Assembly (NCBI RefSeq): GCF_900324465.2
Contig: NC_046622.1
Location: forward strand, 20,562,297 to 20,626,296
Direction: 5' to 3'
DNA: 64,000 nt
Source of the DNA: Anabas testudineus
Lineage: Eukaryota > Chordata > Actinopteri > Anabantiformes > Anabantidae
Shown here: positions 47,506 to 59,344 of the stretch, in pieces
Layout of the letters: every line of letters begins with the position of its first letter
How positions within the stretch are numbered: the first letter of the stretch is position 1
Translations under genes and position numbers: made by a program
Notes under the pieces: generated by a model
Told to the model about the DNA's origin: nothing
Databases searched by the model: none
What the model saw: only the letters and a program-made list of their open reading frames with translations

Positions 47506-48417
47506 GTGAGTCTTTCGGAGTGGTGACAATAAGTCTAATTAGTAAAGTGTGAATTTGATAGTTAGATAATATTTGTCTGAAAGAATTTGTGGATTTTAAA
47601 AATACTGTTTGCTTTATTTACATTCAAGTGTTAGTGTGGCTGTTGCTAATGAACAAAATCTTTAGTTGTGGAAATGTAGACAAATTTATTTGTGCCCTTG
47701 CACAAAAAACAAATAAACAAAAGAAAACCTCAAAGTTAATAAGACAATTTCGTTGTGATGACATAAGTGTTTCTGTATTTAGTATAAATTAGATTTTGCT
47801 TTATGGTTTGTGATTCACTACAATATTTCCAATAATAACATGGCACAATCATGTTCATTTAAACAGGCTGAATGACTAATGGCAAGATTGAAGATGTTAT
47901 TCTGTTTATTGTTATTTACTCACTTATCATTTTCCAGGCCACTTTAGAATATTTTTTAGAATAAGCAAATATTTTGAAGTCAATGTCATTGAATCAAGAA
48001 AAATTAATTGAGTCTGACATAATTTACAGGCCCCAGGAAAGCTGTTGTTAAATGTAGTTAATCATTATGTAATGTATAGCTCATAAAAGATAATGCAATT
48101 CTTGTTTTTGTTCTGCACTCTTATGATTTTTTAACCTGAAATATTGCCAAATATTACCTCTTCTGACCTTTGGACAAGATAAACTTGAACAAGTGTACAG
48201 GTAAGTAGGTATGAAAATAGAAAACATACAGGATTAACTTATTGACCAAGTCCTTGAGGCTGTTGTTTGTGATGCTGTTAAAGAGTTTTAACATTTATCC
48301 TCAAACAAAACACAGAAAAATCAACCTGTGCAAAAGTCTTCTTTCTTCATTTTATAAAGCAGTGAAGTTAAGCTATTGTGTGACTGTCAGAAGTCCAGGT
48401 CTGTCTCCTGGGCTAAC

Positions 48418-48525
48418 TTACAGACATGGAGGAAATTATTGGCACCCTTCCCTTAAAGAAAGAAAAACCCACAAAGATCACTAAAATAACTTGAAACTGA
48501 CTAAAGTAATAGTAAATAAAAACTT
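48418..48525 (+). mobile_element. Tc1-like terminal fragment
   Basis: tacagacatggaggaaatta, ttggcacccttcccttaaag and caaagatcactaaaataact match the terminal region of a common fish Tc1-like element; the rest of the element is absent. Recognition is from recall. Confidence 0.5.
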
Positions 48526-49140
48526 AGTATTGCAAAAAAGGATAGGAAATGATATGTCAAAATTAAGAGTCAGGAACCGAAGGTCAACCTGAGGAGTGTG
48601 ATGCCACGTGTAGGATTGATTTATGCTTTAGAGGTAAATCTATGCAGAGCCTGTGCTGACCTTGCAACTGACTGCAACTAGTGTGAGTCTTTTTTTCAGA
48701 GAACTACAAATATTGCCAACTGAAACATATGCTGAAACTGAGCAGATCATGTTGGAGCTGGTGATAACAGATGCTGAACAGCAGTTACTTTTATGAAAAT
48801 TACTGCAACATAGATAATAGAGAAGATGTCAAAGGACATTGTGTGTGACCACCACAATGCTACTAAATGGACAAGGTAGAGTTGTAGCAGTTTGGTCTGC
48901 ATCATTTTGGTGTATAGTTATCTTTCTGGGAAGGTACACATTAGGCTATGGTACAGGGTGTGCACCTGCTCAGTTCTTACACATATGCATAAATTAAGCT
49001 TTTCTCTGTTTATTTACTTGTGTTGGAAAATGTGTGTTGTTCAGTTTGTATTACAGTTTTCAGTGGTCAAATTCTGTCTACACCCACTCATGGTCGCATT
49101 CTCTATTCACACTAGGAGCGACTATTAGAACAACTGCACA

Positions 49141-50241
49141 ATGGTAAGCATGATCATGTTATGCTCAATGTAGTTAGCTTGGAACCTAAAAAATTATATG
49201 TTTAAAAATGGTTTAAAATTCAAGAGTTTTAGGTCAGACTTTGTCTTTGTCTATTTTACTTACCTATTTATATCTTCTCACCTCATTTTCCCTCTATCTC
49301 CCTAGATTCTAAATTGTACAGAGTTGGTTGGCATTCTGGGAAGATACTATCTTTCACCAGCTTATGGCATTGAGTTCTGCATTGGCTTTCCTGGAAACCT
49401 TTTGGCTGTACTTGGTTATATATTTTGTTTGCCACAATGGCAAAGTTGCAATATTTACCTCTTCAACATGGCAGTCTCCAACTTTATTTTTCAGTGTACA
49501 CTGCCAAATTTCTCTTACCTCTATGCAAATAACCTATCAGAAACCAGGCCTTATGGTTGTGTTATCAACCGCTATGTCCTGCATGTCAATCTTTACTCCT
49601 CCATACTCTTTATGGCTTGGGTTAGCATGGACCGCTTCCTGCTGATAAAATATCCATCACGGAACCACTACCTGTTAAGGCCACAAACAGCTCTGATTGT
49701 GACAGGACTGAGCTGGATAGCAGTCAATGTGGAAGTTGCTCCAATGATAGTGTTGATGATTCAGGACCTGCAGAGTGGAAACTGGAGTCGGTGCAAGGAT
49801 TTTTCCAGCCTGGAAGGAGATATGAATTTATTAGGCTACAGCCTGGGCCTAACCCTGACTGGTTACATTTTACCTCTGCTTGCACTTTGTGGTTTCTCTC
49901 ACAAAATTGCTCATCTGCTCCATATTCAGGAGAATGCTTTACAGCGCAAAACAACATCATATAAACGTCCTCTCAGAGTTGTTGCAACAACTACAGCCAT
50001 GTTTCTGGTTTTCTATACTCCCTACCATGTGCTGAGAAATATCAGAATAGCGTCCCGGCAAAGCTGGCCATGGATGGAACTGTGTACAAAAACATACATA
50101 GAGGTTCTGTACATCTTAAGTAGACCAGTTGCCTTCTTGCACAGTGCCATCAACCCTGTTTTCTATTTCTTTATGGGCGACAAGTTCAGAGAGCTCCTAG
50201 TAGCTAAGCTCAGAAAATTGGTCGGTAGAACAGACAGCTAA
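49141..50241 (+). CDS. sucnr1: SUCNR1-like receptor, copy 2, intact
   Basis: 312-residue class A receptor resembling SUCNR1. The large exon (49306-50241) opens with att, not atg, so translation depends on the 5' exon: ATG at 49141-49143 directly abuts the donor gtaagc and splices to att cta aat tgt, giving MILNCTELVGILG. Intron 49144-49305. An acceptor-like ttttcag ends at 49063, so the 5' exon may be 49064-49143. Keeps INRYVLHVN (Arg and His equivalent to human Arg99 and His103), RNIRIASR, ILSRPVAFLHSAINPVFYF, and a full tail DKFRELLVAKLRKLVGRTDS. The TM2 Asp (2.50) is Asn. The second extracellular loop is two residues shorter (SSLEGDMNLL) than in the other copies. No defect seen; the best-preserved binding site together with copy 1. 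Confidence 0.92.
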
Positions 50242-50569
50242 GAGAACCAGCCTGAAGAAACATAAATCAGCATAGTACATGCACACTTGTGGACCAGTTG
50301 TGTCTTTATATATTTTAATATGTGACAAATTTAATGGACATTGTGTCTATCATTTTAATTTATATTGTTGAACCGTAAGTACCATAAAATACTAACTGGT
50401 TGTACTTTTGTAAATATACATGTATAATTTATAACACAAAGAGGTTGCTCTGTATTGGTTGAAAAAACATATACTGTACATCTACATAGTGCATCAGTTT
50501 TTTTCCAATAGTAATCATTATTATTTTTGAATAATTTTAGTTTACTTTGAAATTTTAATTCATGTGGAA

Positions 50570-50700
50570 ACACACAGCTGTGAACAATATGAAGTTGAAA
50601 GACCCAATAAAAGTGATGGATGGTTGTTAGGATGCAAACCGTGTTTTTCGCATGTGAGTTATTTTGCCTCATGTTCCTTTCTATGAGACAACAATAAAGT
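50570..50700 (+). pseudogene. V2R relic 2: intron 2 end and exon 3 remnant
   Basis: cagctgtgaacaatatgaag and gacccaataaaagtgatgga resemble intron 2 of gene E; then gtgtttttcgcatgtgagtt and attttgcctcatgttccttt match the acceptor region and the start of exon 3 (VSYFATCS). The acceptor AG has become AT. Exon 2 is missing upstream, by deletion or decay. Confidence 0.8.
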
Positions 50701-51980
50701 CAGCACAATATGATCCAAATAAGGGTTACAAAGTAATTGGAACGATGCTTATCAGTTTGTAGTGATTTAATTTTGTAGAAATGTTATTGTAAAGCTTTAA
50801 ATTTAGGTTTGGAAAAAAAAAACATCTTAGTGAGGTTTAGGCAACTGTTATGGTTTGTGTTAAAATAATAGTGATGTTATGTTGATGAACAATCAGATTT
50901 GTTTAAATGACTCCTTGATGTAATGAAAGTATGCTAGTCCTACATAAAAGCTGTTCCACTTAATGCTGTGCCCTAATTTTTGATACTTCATTAATCGCCT
51001 TGGAGACATTTGGGCATTTTTGATGATAAGTGTTTGAGTTCAGGGAAACAGGAGTCAAACCACCAACCCAGGTGTTTGTAGATAACTGAGCAACTGTCAT
51101 CCCCAAAGAGCTACAGTCATCATATTCGCAAAGCAAGCCACTTTACAGGTAAAAAACTAAACAAAAAACATAATGAATCGTAGTACAGTAAGGTGTTAGG
51201 CCATGATGTGCTGCCATGGTTTTAGTGCACCATGGCACTGATTCTACAAAGTTCTAGCACTTAGCACACTTACAGTTTGTGTGTTTTTATAAGTAAAGGT
51301 AGCTCAAAACTACACAGCTAATATCAATTCATTAATTGGATTTCACGTTTGCTAACTTCTGACTTGAGTTGGCTTTTAGTGACATCAGAGGCCTTGTGTT
51401 TGACTTATTTTTCCCCCATCCCTCTGTATTTTTATTGGGGGTGTTAATAACTGACTAATGACTGTTTTATGTTTTTCCAGCTTAGAAATATTGTGTTTGT
51501 TGATTTTTGTGGCTTTAAAGTTGATGACCACATCAAATTTAAAGCCCAGTTTATACAGAAAACCAGGTACCTTTTGTTGTTACTGTAACTTAAAGAAGGC
51601 ACAGGCCTGTGTATATAACAACCCACAACTCATACTGCATGTCAGGATAAAAACAATTAACTCTATGTAGACTCCCTAATATAATGTCTAAAGTTTTGAG
51701 TGTTTCCAGGAGTGTAATGCCCTCAGTGGTTGTGAAATGGAAAAAGCTTGGAACCAGCAGTACTTCTAGAGTTAGATATCATGTGTAAGACAAAAAGTAC
51801 CTTGGTCATTGAGGCGACCAGTAGCCCAAAGGTCAATCTAACAGTCCTGAGATGTAGAAACCTGGGTGCATAAGGATACCTATCTCAGCTATAATCTATC
51901 AGTCAGTAGAATTGTTAGATAGAATCAGCCTAGTTTGTGTTTTTACGAAACTTAAAGGACTCTGTAAGCAAGGGGACCAA
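50701..51980. other. 3' flank of unit 2, no gene seen
   Basis: This flank is paralogous in places to 55620-55960 and 60860-61240, with shared blocks such as gtagaaatgttattg and ttagaaatattgtgtttgtt. No coding signal. Confidence 0.5.
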
Positions 51981-51984
51981 AATT

Positions 51985-52130
51985 CTGTGGTGGTATAAAT
52001 TGCATAAAAATTTAATAAACTGCCCAAATCCAAATAGGAAAGATTTGTAAAGACTTAATCAAAAAGAATTTCAGCTGTAATAATAGTCAAAGAAATGTAA
52101 ATGAGAGACTGAAGTTTTCAACTATTACTT
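51985..52130 (+). mobile_element. Tc1-like 3' end relic
   Basis: ctgcccaaatccaaatagga, gatttgtaaagacttaatca and cagctgtaataatagtcaaa match the last transposase codons and 3' region of Tc1-like elements. Paralogous pieces are at 56570-56690 and 62785-62880. Confidence 0.65.
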
Positions 52131-52343
52131 TATTAGCTACATTTTTTCATGAAATTATGGGACAGAAATACTTTCTGAGTTGTGTGTGTGTTTGAAGATT
52201 TACTTCATGAAAAGTTTATTATATTCTATTATCAGGGACAACAACAACTTCAATTCAGAATGCAATGTTGAGCTGTTGAAAAGCTGTTAATGAAAATGCA
52301 GGAATTAATTATGCCTGAGCACAAAAAAAAAAAAAAGAAAAAA

Positions 52344-52575
52344 TCAATAAAAGGGGGCAACATACATAAAAGAGGAAACAGTGACTTAAAGTGTTAAACT
52401 GGAGGAGAATCACAAGGTCATGTTCAGACGCCAACTCATTCTTACTCGTGTTCATGCTGTCTTTATTCCTCCTCCTCCTGGTTACAGGGACAGTTTCATC
52501 CAAATGGGATGCACAAGGCTAGAGATGTGATGATGTGATGACAGAGCCACAACAACCAGTTCACATCTGACACAG
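52344..52575 (+). pseudogene. V2R relic 3: promoter plus first exon
   Basis: TATA-like AATAAAAG at 52346-52353; ATG kept at 52420-52422; exon match through cagggacagtttcatccaaa and gggatgcacaaggctagaga to acacag|gtgagtt (donor gt 52576-52577). From this ATG only a 36-codon frame (MFRRQLILTRVHAVF...) runs before a stop, and it is out of the V2R frame in its second half; the V2R GGLF segment is deleted. It could serve as an untranslated first exon. Confidence 0.85.
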
Positions 52576-53899
52576 GTGAGTTTGCAAGGGTGGTGACAGT
52601 TTATCTCATTACTAAAGTGCATTTTTGATACTCAGATTGTAGCTGAAATAATCGCATTTTATATATGTATAGTATATAAAGTATTACTGTGATCATTATA
52701 ACTGAACTATCTTAATTGTTTGCAAAATCTGTAGTTGTGCAAACAACTGTACCCTACAACAACTTTGTTTTTTCCACAAGAAAAAAGAAATCTCTTAAGT
52801 TGAAACAAGGTATTAATATCCATCACTGTTTATGACAAACACACAGGAACAATCTCTTGAGACTGTCGGTTTTTGTTGCTGCTTAAGTGTTTTGACACTT
52901 ATGGCATATTCTAAAAATATGGCAAATGAAAGTTCTCAGTTAGAAAATGTGTCTTACTGTTCTTGTCTTGAAACAGTGAAGATGAAAATGAGGTGAATCT
53001 CAAACTGTCAGAAGCCCATTTCTGCACACTCTTGGGTAAATCTTGACAAGAGGTGTACATGCAACCCCTATACCATCTTTCAGTATACACTAATAGTACT
53101 TTACAAGGTTTTACCAGATATGCTTGTTTACAACTAATTTTGGATCATTACATATGACTTTGCGTCACTTGGTACATCCATTCAAACTCCCTAACTAGCA
53201 TCAAATAAAAGATACCTGCAATTATTGTTAATGTTAATTTGGCAAAATGCAACTTACTTGAACATTTGGTGTGATATTTCTTTTGACAAATTTTGTGACA
53301 AATTATTGGTTTGCCAAGAGTTTTTCCGGAGGCCAACTGGATGATTATTTTAACTGTTGTTTTTACAGGAATAATGTTTATGTAGGTTGAACAGAGTATT
53401 GTTTCTATGTGGCAAGCATAAACTAAATTTAATAACAACTAGTAATGGCTAAAGTTAGCCTACCTGAAATGCATAGCTTTCAGAGAATAGACTGAGCCAT
53501 CAGGTTGGTTTCCAATGTTTGCAGGGATTAAGCAACTGGAAAACTGAGTGATTCATTTTGGAGATGGAACTAATACATGTTGAATAGCAAGTAATTTTAC
53601 TAACACTGCTGCAACTCAGAAAACGTGGGGGACATACAGTAGTCTCTATGGCCACTGTGGTGCTCACGTGGACCAATTACTGTTGTAGACATCTGCATTG
53701 CCACAACATGTATTTATGGTCTAGGACTACATGGTGCCTATATACAAGTGTAAATCAATCTATCCTCGGTTACTTTAAATGTTGTGTGAGGAAATGTTTG
53801 TTAGTAGTGTCTACTACTGTTTCCAGAGGTCAGACTGTGGCTCCACCCTCTCATGGTCACATTCTTTTCACACTAAGAAACTACTAAAACAACTGCTCT

Positions 53900-55000
53900 A
53901 TGGTAAGCATGCTCATATTGTGCTAAATGTAGTAAGCTCTAAATTTAATAATGAATATGTTGTTTAAAATTGTTCTGACTTTGTCTTTATTCTACTCACC
54001 CATTAATTTCTTCTAACCCTCTTTTCTTCTCTGTCTCCTTCCCTTCTCCCCTTCTTGATAGATGCTAAATTGTACAGAGTTGGTTGGCATGCTGGGAAAG
54101 TACTATCTTTCACCAGCATATGGCATTGAGTTCTGCATCGGTTTCCCTGGAAACCTTTTGGCTATACTTGGTTATATATTTTGTTTGCCTGAATGGCAAA
54201 GCTGCAATATTTATCTCTTCAACATGGCAGTCTCCAACCTTATTTTCCAGTGCACACTTCCACACCTGTCTTACCTCTATGCAAATAACCAACCAGAAAC
54301 TAGGCCCATTGCTTGTGTTGTAAATCGCTATGTCCTGCGTGTCAATCTTTACTCATCCATACTCTTTATGGCTTGGGTTAGCATGGACCGCTTTCTGCTC
54401 ATAAAATATCCATCACGGAACCACTACCTGCTGAGGCTACGAACAGCTCTGATTGTGACAGGATTGAGCTGGTTAGCAGTCAATGTGGAAATTGCTCCAA
54501 TGATAGTGTTGATGATTCAGGACCTGCAGAGCGAAAACTGGACTCGCTGCAAGGATTTTACCAGCCTACAGTTAGAAGGAGATATCAATTTATTAGGCTA
54601 CAGCCTGGGCCTAACCTTAAATGGGTATGTTCTCCCTCTTGCAGCACTTTGTGGTTTCTCTCAGCAAATTGCTCATCTGCTCCATATTCAGGAAAAAGCT
54701 TTACAGCGCAGAACAACATCATATAAACGGCCTCTCAAAGTTGTTGCATCAACTACAGCCATGTTTCTGGTTCTCTATACTCCCTACCATGTGTTGAGAA
54801 ATATCCGAATAGCATCTCGGCATCGCTGGGCAGGGATGGAACTGTGTACAAAGACTTACATTGAGGGCCTGTACATCTTGAGCAAACCATTGGCCTTCTT
54901 GCACAGTGCCATCAACCCTGTTTTCTGCTTCTTCATGGGCGACAAGTTTCGAGAGCTCCTAGTAGCTAAGCTCAGAAAACTGGTCGGTAGAACAGGGTAG
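53900..55000 (+). CDS. sucnr1: SUCNR1-like receptor, copy 3, altered pocket and NPxxY
   Basis: 313 residues counting the 5' exon Met. ATG at 53900-53902 abuts the donor gtaagc; intron 53903-54061; large exon 54062-55000. An acceptor-like tttccag ends at 53826. Full length with tail DKFRELLVAKLRKLVGRTG. Departures from copies 1 and 2: the position of human His103 is Arg (codon 54338-54340), the position of human Arg281 is Lys (54884-54886), and the NPxxY tyrosine is Cys (NPVFC, 54926-54928). TM2 2.50 is Asn as in all copies. Arg equivalents of human 99 and 252 remain. The frame is fully open, so it is either a neofunctionalised receptor or an early decaying one. Confidence 0.9.
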
Positions 55001-55417
55001 CTAGGAGAACCAGTCTGACTAAATACAACACAAAGAGATATAAATCGACATAGTACATCCACACATGTGAGTGTACATATTCTATTTTGTTGCAAATTTA
55101 GTTGACATTCCGTTTTTTATTTGTATGCATTATTTTTATGTATATTGTTTTTATCTGTTAATAAAAAAACATCAACACTGTCTAGTTTTGTTAAAATCAC
55201 ATCACATTTTGTCTTAGCAGAATATGTCATGCCTATTAATGTAAGTTTGATTCTAGTGACAACATTAACATAAGATACTACAAAGCACCATAAGATACTA
55301 ACTAATTGTGCTCTCATTAATTTACCTCCAATGCATTTATGTGCTCAGAATTTGCTCTGTATTTGTTGACACATATACTTTATATTTACATTCTTACTAC
55401 ATGAGGTTATATATTTC

Positions 55418-55612
55418 AATAGCAGACAGTTGTACTTTATGCTAGTTATGTTCTAGGATTCAGGCATGCACACACAGCATTTGCTATTAACAAAATCAGC
55501 AGAAACTAATTGTATTGCAATGTTTTTGTTGTTTTGCCATGGATGGGATGACTGGTTGTTAGCATGAAAAAGTCACTACTTTGCTACATGTCTTTAATAA
55601 ACATGATATGAC
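55418..55612 (+). pseudogene. V2R relic 3: exon 2 and exon 3 remnants
   Basis: caatagcagacagttgtact and tatgctag match the end of V2R intron 1; from 55446 tatgttctaggattcaggca and catttgctattaacaaaatc match exon 2 up to about 55510. A degraded exon 3 start follows at about 55573 (cactactttgctacatgt). It shows that copy 3 lies between the first and second exons of a dead V2R. Confidence 0.85.
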
Positions 55613-55978
55613 CCAAATAAGCCTATAAAGAAGCAGGAAATATACCTGAAAAGAAATAACTAATGATTTCATGTTGTAGAAATGTTATTGCAAAGGTTTA
55701 GATTTAGGGTTGAAAAAAATCTGCAAGTTTCTGACACGTTGGTTGAGGAGTAGAGCACCATTCATCCACCCCCACTTTGCATGTTTAATGGGTGTGTTCA
55801 ATAAAGGCATAAAATATTGTGACTGTTTGTGTTTTATCAACTTAGAAATATTGTGTTTGTTGATATTTGTTTGGTGAAAATCACATCACTTTCCATGACC
55901 AGTTTATGCTAAAACCTTGTTCTCGTTATTATTATTATTTTTTTTTTGTTGCTAGATTTGGTAAGGCACAGACCAGTT

Positions 55979-56360
55979 TACTGTGATTGGGCATAACATT
56001 ATGTCCACACCTAATAGTGTGTTGCCCCCCCTTTTACTGCCAAAACAGTCCTAACCCATAACTCCTGTAAGTTACGAGATGGCGCCTCCAAGAATCAAAC
56101 TTATTTGTCCAGCACATCTCACAGATGCTCGATTAGATTGAGATCTGGGGACTTTGGAGGCTAAGTCAATCCCTCAGACTCAGTGTTCTGCTACTCAAAC
56201 CATTTCTGAACCATTTTTGCTTTGTGGCAGGGCACATTATCCTGATGAAGGAGGCCACAGCCTTCAGGGAATAACTTTGAGTTTAAAATGTTCAGTTGCT
56301 GCAAAATATATCCCACCCACTATCAGGTGCCATGATGAAGGGACATTTAACGTTTAACGT
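55979..56360 (-). mobile_element. Tc1/mariner-like relic, deleted
   Basis: gattgggcataacattatgt starts an element paralogous to 61294-61993: acctaatagtgtgttgcccc, ctgccaaaacagtcctaacc and, near the other end, ccactatcaggtgccatgat. The internal part and the terminal repeat at the far end are lost. Confidence 0.65.
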
Positions 56361-56399
56361 GTTCCCAGAAGTACAGTGATTTCAGTGCTTGTGAAATGA

Positions 56400-56700
56400 A
56401 TAAACTGCATTAATCAGTAGGTGGAATGTTAGACTGAAGCAGTCTGACTGGGGTTGAACTGATGACCGAAAATAAACTCTTTGAGCAGAACATCTGTGCA
56501 GAAACTTTACAATGGCAGTTGAGATACTTCCTATTCAACCTATAGGCGCTTGAGAGGATTTCCCAGCATAAATGGGAGAAACCGCCCAAATCCAAGTGGG
56601 AAAAGTTTGTAAAGACCTAATCAAAAAGAATTAGAGCTGTAATAATGTTCAAAGAAACGTAAATGAGAGATTAAAGTTTTTAATTTACATTATTTACTAG
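56400..56700 (+). mobile_element. Tc1-like transposase 3' relic
   Basis: cttactaa-free text tacaatggcagttgagatac, gaggatttcccagcataaat and cgcccaaatccaagtgggaa corresponds to the end of a Tc1 transposase gene. Paralogous to 62690-62880, but the part corresponding to about 62206-62694 is missing here. Confidence 0.6.
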
Positions 56701-56879
56701 ATGATTTTATGAAATTATGGCGTCCTAATACTTTCTGAGGTTTGCTTGTTTGAAGATTTATCTCTTTAAAGGTTTTTTAAAACCTCTCTTATCAGGGATA
56801 ACCACAACCAAAACTCAGAATGCAAAGCCATGTTACCATGACCTTGAAGAGCTGTTATTGAACATGCAGAAATTAATTA

Positions 56880-57130
56880 TGCCTGAGCTGAAAAAAAATC
56901 TATAAAAGGGGGCAACATACATAAAAGAGGAAACAGTGATATAAAGTGTTAAACTGGAGGAGAATCACAAGGTCATGTTCAGACGCCAACTCATTCTCAC
57001 TCGTGCTCATGCTCTCTTTATTCCTCCTCCTCCTGGTTACAGGGACAGTTTCATCCAAATGGGATGCACAAGGCTAGAAATGTGATGATGTGATGACAGA
57101 GCCACAACAACCAGTTCACATCTGACACAG
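56880..57130 (+). pseudogene. V2R relic 4: promoter plus first exon
   Basis: Good TATA box TATAAAAG at 56901-56908, ATG at 56975-56977, and exon end acacag|gtgagttt (donor gt 57131-57132). Nearly identical to relics 3 and 5, with the same short out-of-frame reading frame from the ATG. SUCNR1-like copy 4 is 2.1 kb downstream. Confidence 0.85.
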
Positions 57131-58857
57131 GTGAGTTTGTAAGGGTGGTGTCAATTTATCTCATTACGTACATTTCATACTCAGATCGTAGCTGAAATAA
57201 TCGCATTTTATATAAACATTATTTAAAAAAAAAATGTTTTCTTATATTGTTTGCTTTATTTACATTGACATGTTACTGTGGTTATTACAACTGATCTGTC
57301 TTAATTGTTTACAACATCTGCAGTTGTGCAAATGTCAACAACTTTGTTGGTTCGACTTCCACAAGAAAAAAAGCTAACTTACTTTCTCTGAAGTTGACAA
57401 AAAGTATTAGTATCCATTGCTGTTTTTCCATAACACACAGCAACAATCTCTTAAAAATATGGCAAGTAAAAGTTCTCTGTGAGAAAATGTGTTTTACTGT
57501 TCTTGTCTTGAAACAGTGAAGATGAAAATGAGGTGAATCTCAAACTGTCAGTAGCCCATTTCTGCACACTTTTGGTCAAATCGTGGCAAGAGGTGTACAT
57601 GCAACCCCTATACCATTTCTCAGTATACACTAACTGGACTTTACAAGGTTTTACCAGATATGCTTGTTTACAATTAATTTTAGATCATTACATATGACTT
57701 TGCGTCACTTGGTACATCCATTCAAACTCCCTAACTAGCATCAAATAAAAGATACCTGCAATTATTGTTAATGTTAATTTGGCAAAATGCAACTTACTTG
57801 AACATTTGGTGTGATATTTCTTTTGACAAATTTTGTGACAAATTATAGGTTTGCCAAGAGTTTTTCCGGTGGCCAACTGGATGATTATTTTAACTGTTGT
57901 TTTTACAGGAATAATGTTTATGTAGGTTTATGAATATTGTTTCTATGTGGCAAGCGTAAACTAAATTTAATAACAACTAGTAATGGCTAAAGTTAGCCCA
58001 CCTGAAATGCATAGCTTTCAGAGAATAGACTGAGCCATCAGGTTGGTTTCCAATGTTTGCAGGGATTAAGCAACTGGAAATTAATTTTCACAATCTTCCA
58101 CATGCTGCTTTGTTCAGTCTGCTCCACTGGTTTGTATGTAATATTTTCCTAAAATGACTGAAACTACTACTGGGAGAAAATGATTTATTGTATACCTTGA
58201 CATTTCCAGTTTGGTCAATGTCCCATTCGCTAACATGGCTGCAATTATATATATGACCTACATTGCAACCATGACTTGGCTTGTCTTCTGGGGAGCTGTC
58301 ATACTACCCATCTTTATAAACAGGTAGTCATTACAAATTACAATACTAATGTTTCTACATAATCGCTAACGATCTTGGAGTCTGAATTCTTTCTTGATAC
58401 CACCTGTATTCTTCAGCTAAGGATAAAAGGATCATTTTCTTGTTGATAATTCACTATGATGTTATTTATCCTTTTGTTTGCCATTTATACTTTGATTAAG
58501 CTGCAGCATTTTAGATGAAGATGCCATTGGTTGCTTTAAGAATAAAAAGAAACAGCATTTCCCTCATAGCAAAATAAGACTTGTAGTTAGCATTAGCAAG
58601 TTGTAAAAAGTTTCTTTTAGAAAGCTCAATGCAGGTCCTGGCATGATGGAATTGGAAGAGTCTTTATTAAACAGACTTTTAAGAACTGAACAACTGCATA
58701 CTGTGCAACACTAGTTGTTGGTGGGTTTTTAAGTTATTGTGTTGACCTTATTTACCACTGGGGTGAGTTTTTTTTTTTTTTTTTCAGGGTACTACAAACA
58801 ACAGCAACCGAAACTAAGTGATTCATGTTGTGAGATGATCATGAGATGGAACTAATA
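57131..58857. other. Spacer between V2R relic 4 and SUCNR1-like copy 4
   Basis: Paralogous to 52576-53580, but about 740 bp at 58081-58800 have no counterpart there. Because that stretch recurs at 63770-64000 in the next unit, it was probably lost from unit 3 rather than gained here. No gene seen. Confidence 0.6.
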
Positions 58858-59047
58858 TTACATTACAGTCATTTAGCAGACGCTTTTATCCAAAGCGACT
58901 TACAAGTCATTACAAGTTACAAGGGTAGGCAGGGCAGCGTGAGGAGGTCTTGCCTAAGGACCCCTACTGGAGGTAGCCATAGCTGGGATTTGAACCCCAG
59001 TCTCCCACATGGGAGGCAGTGATGTTACCACTACACTAACCAGCCGC
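58858..59047 (-). mobile_element. tRNA-derived SINE, 190 bp, with target-site duplication
   Basis: On the minus strand it begins gcggctggttagtgtagtgg (A-box-like), carries gggttcaaatccc-type B box, and ends with gtcgctttggataaaagcgt, ctgctaaatgac and a tgtaatgtaa tail. It is flanked by 8-bp copies of aactaata (58850-58857 and 59048-59055). The paralogous unit at about 53569 has a single aactaata and no insert, so the insertion is younger than the duplication. Confidence 0.88.
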
Positions 59048-59344
59048 AACTAATACATGTTGAATAGCAAGTAATTTTACAAAAAATGCTGCAACACAAT
59101 AAACACAGAATACGTGGGGGACATACAGTAGTCTCTATGGCCACTGTGGTGCTATCAAGTGGACTAATTACTGTTGTAGACATCTGCATTGCCACAACAG
59201 CTTTTTTCTGTTACTTTAAATGTTGTGTGTGGAAATGTGTGCTAAGCACTGTCTACTACTGTTTCAGAGGTCAGACTGTGTCTTCACCCTCTCATGGTCG
59301 CACTCTCTACTCACAATAAGAGCAACTACTAGAATAACTGCTCT

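Noticed and set aside
47218-47526. 102-codon open frame over V2R relic 2, ending after the donor
   Set aside because: It starts upstream of the presumed transcription start, mixes promoter and exon DNA, and the V2R frame is broken inside it.
53148-53438. Minus-strand open frame conserved between units 3 and 4 (also 57688-57876)
   Set aside because: Conservation is explained by the young segmental duplication; no domain, and the frame length differs between copies.
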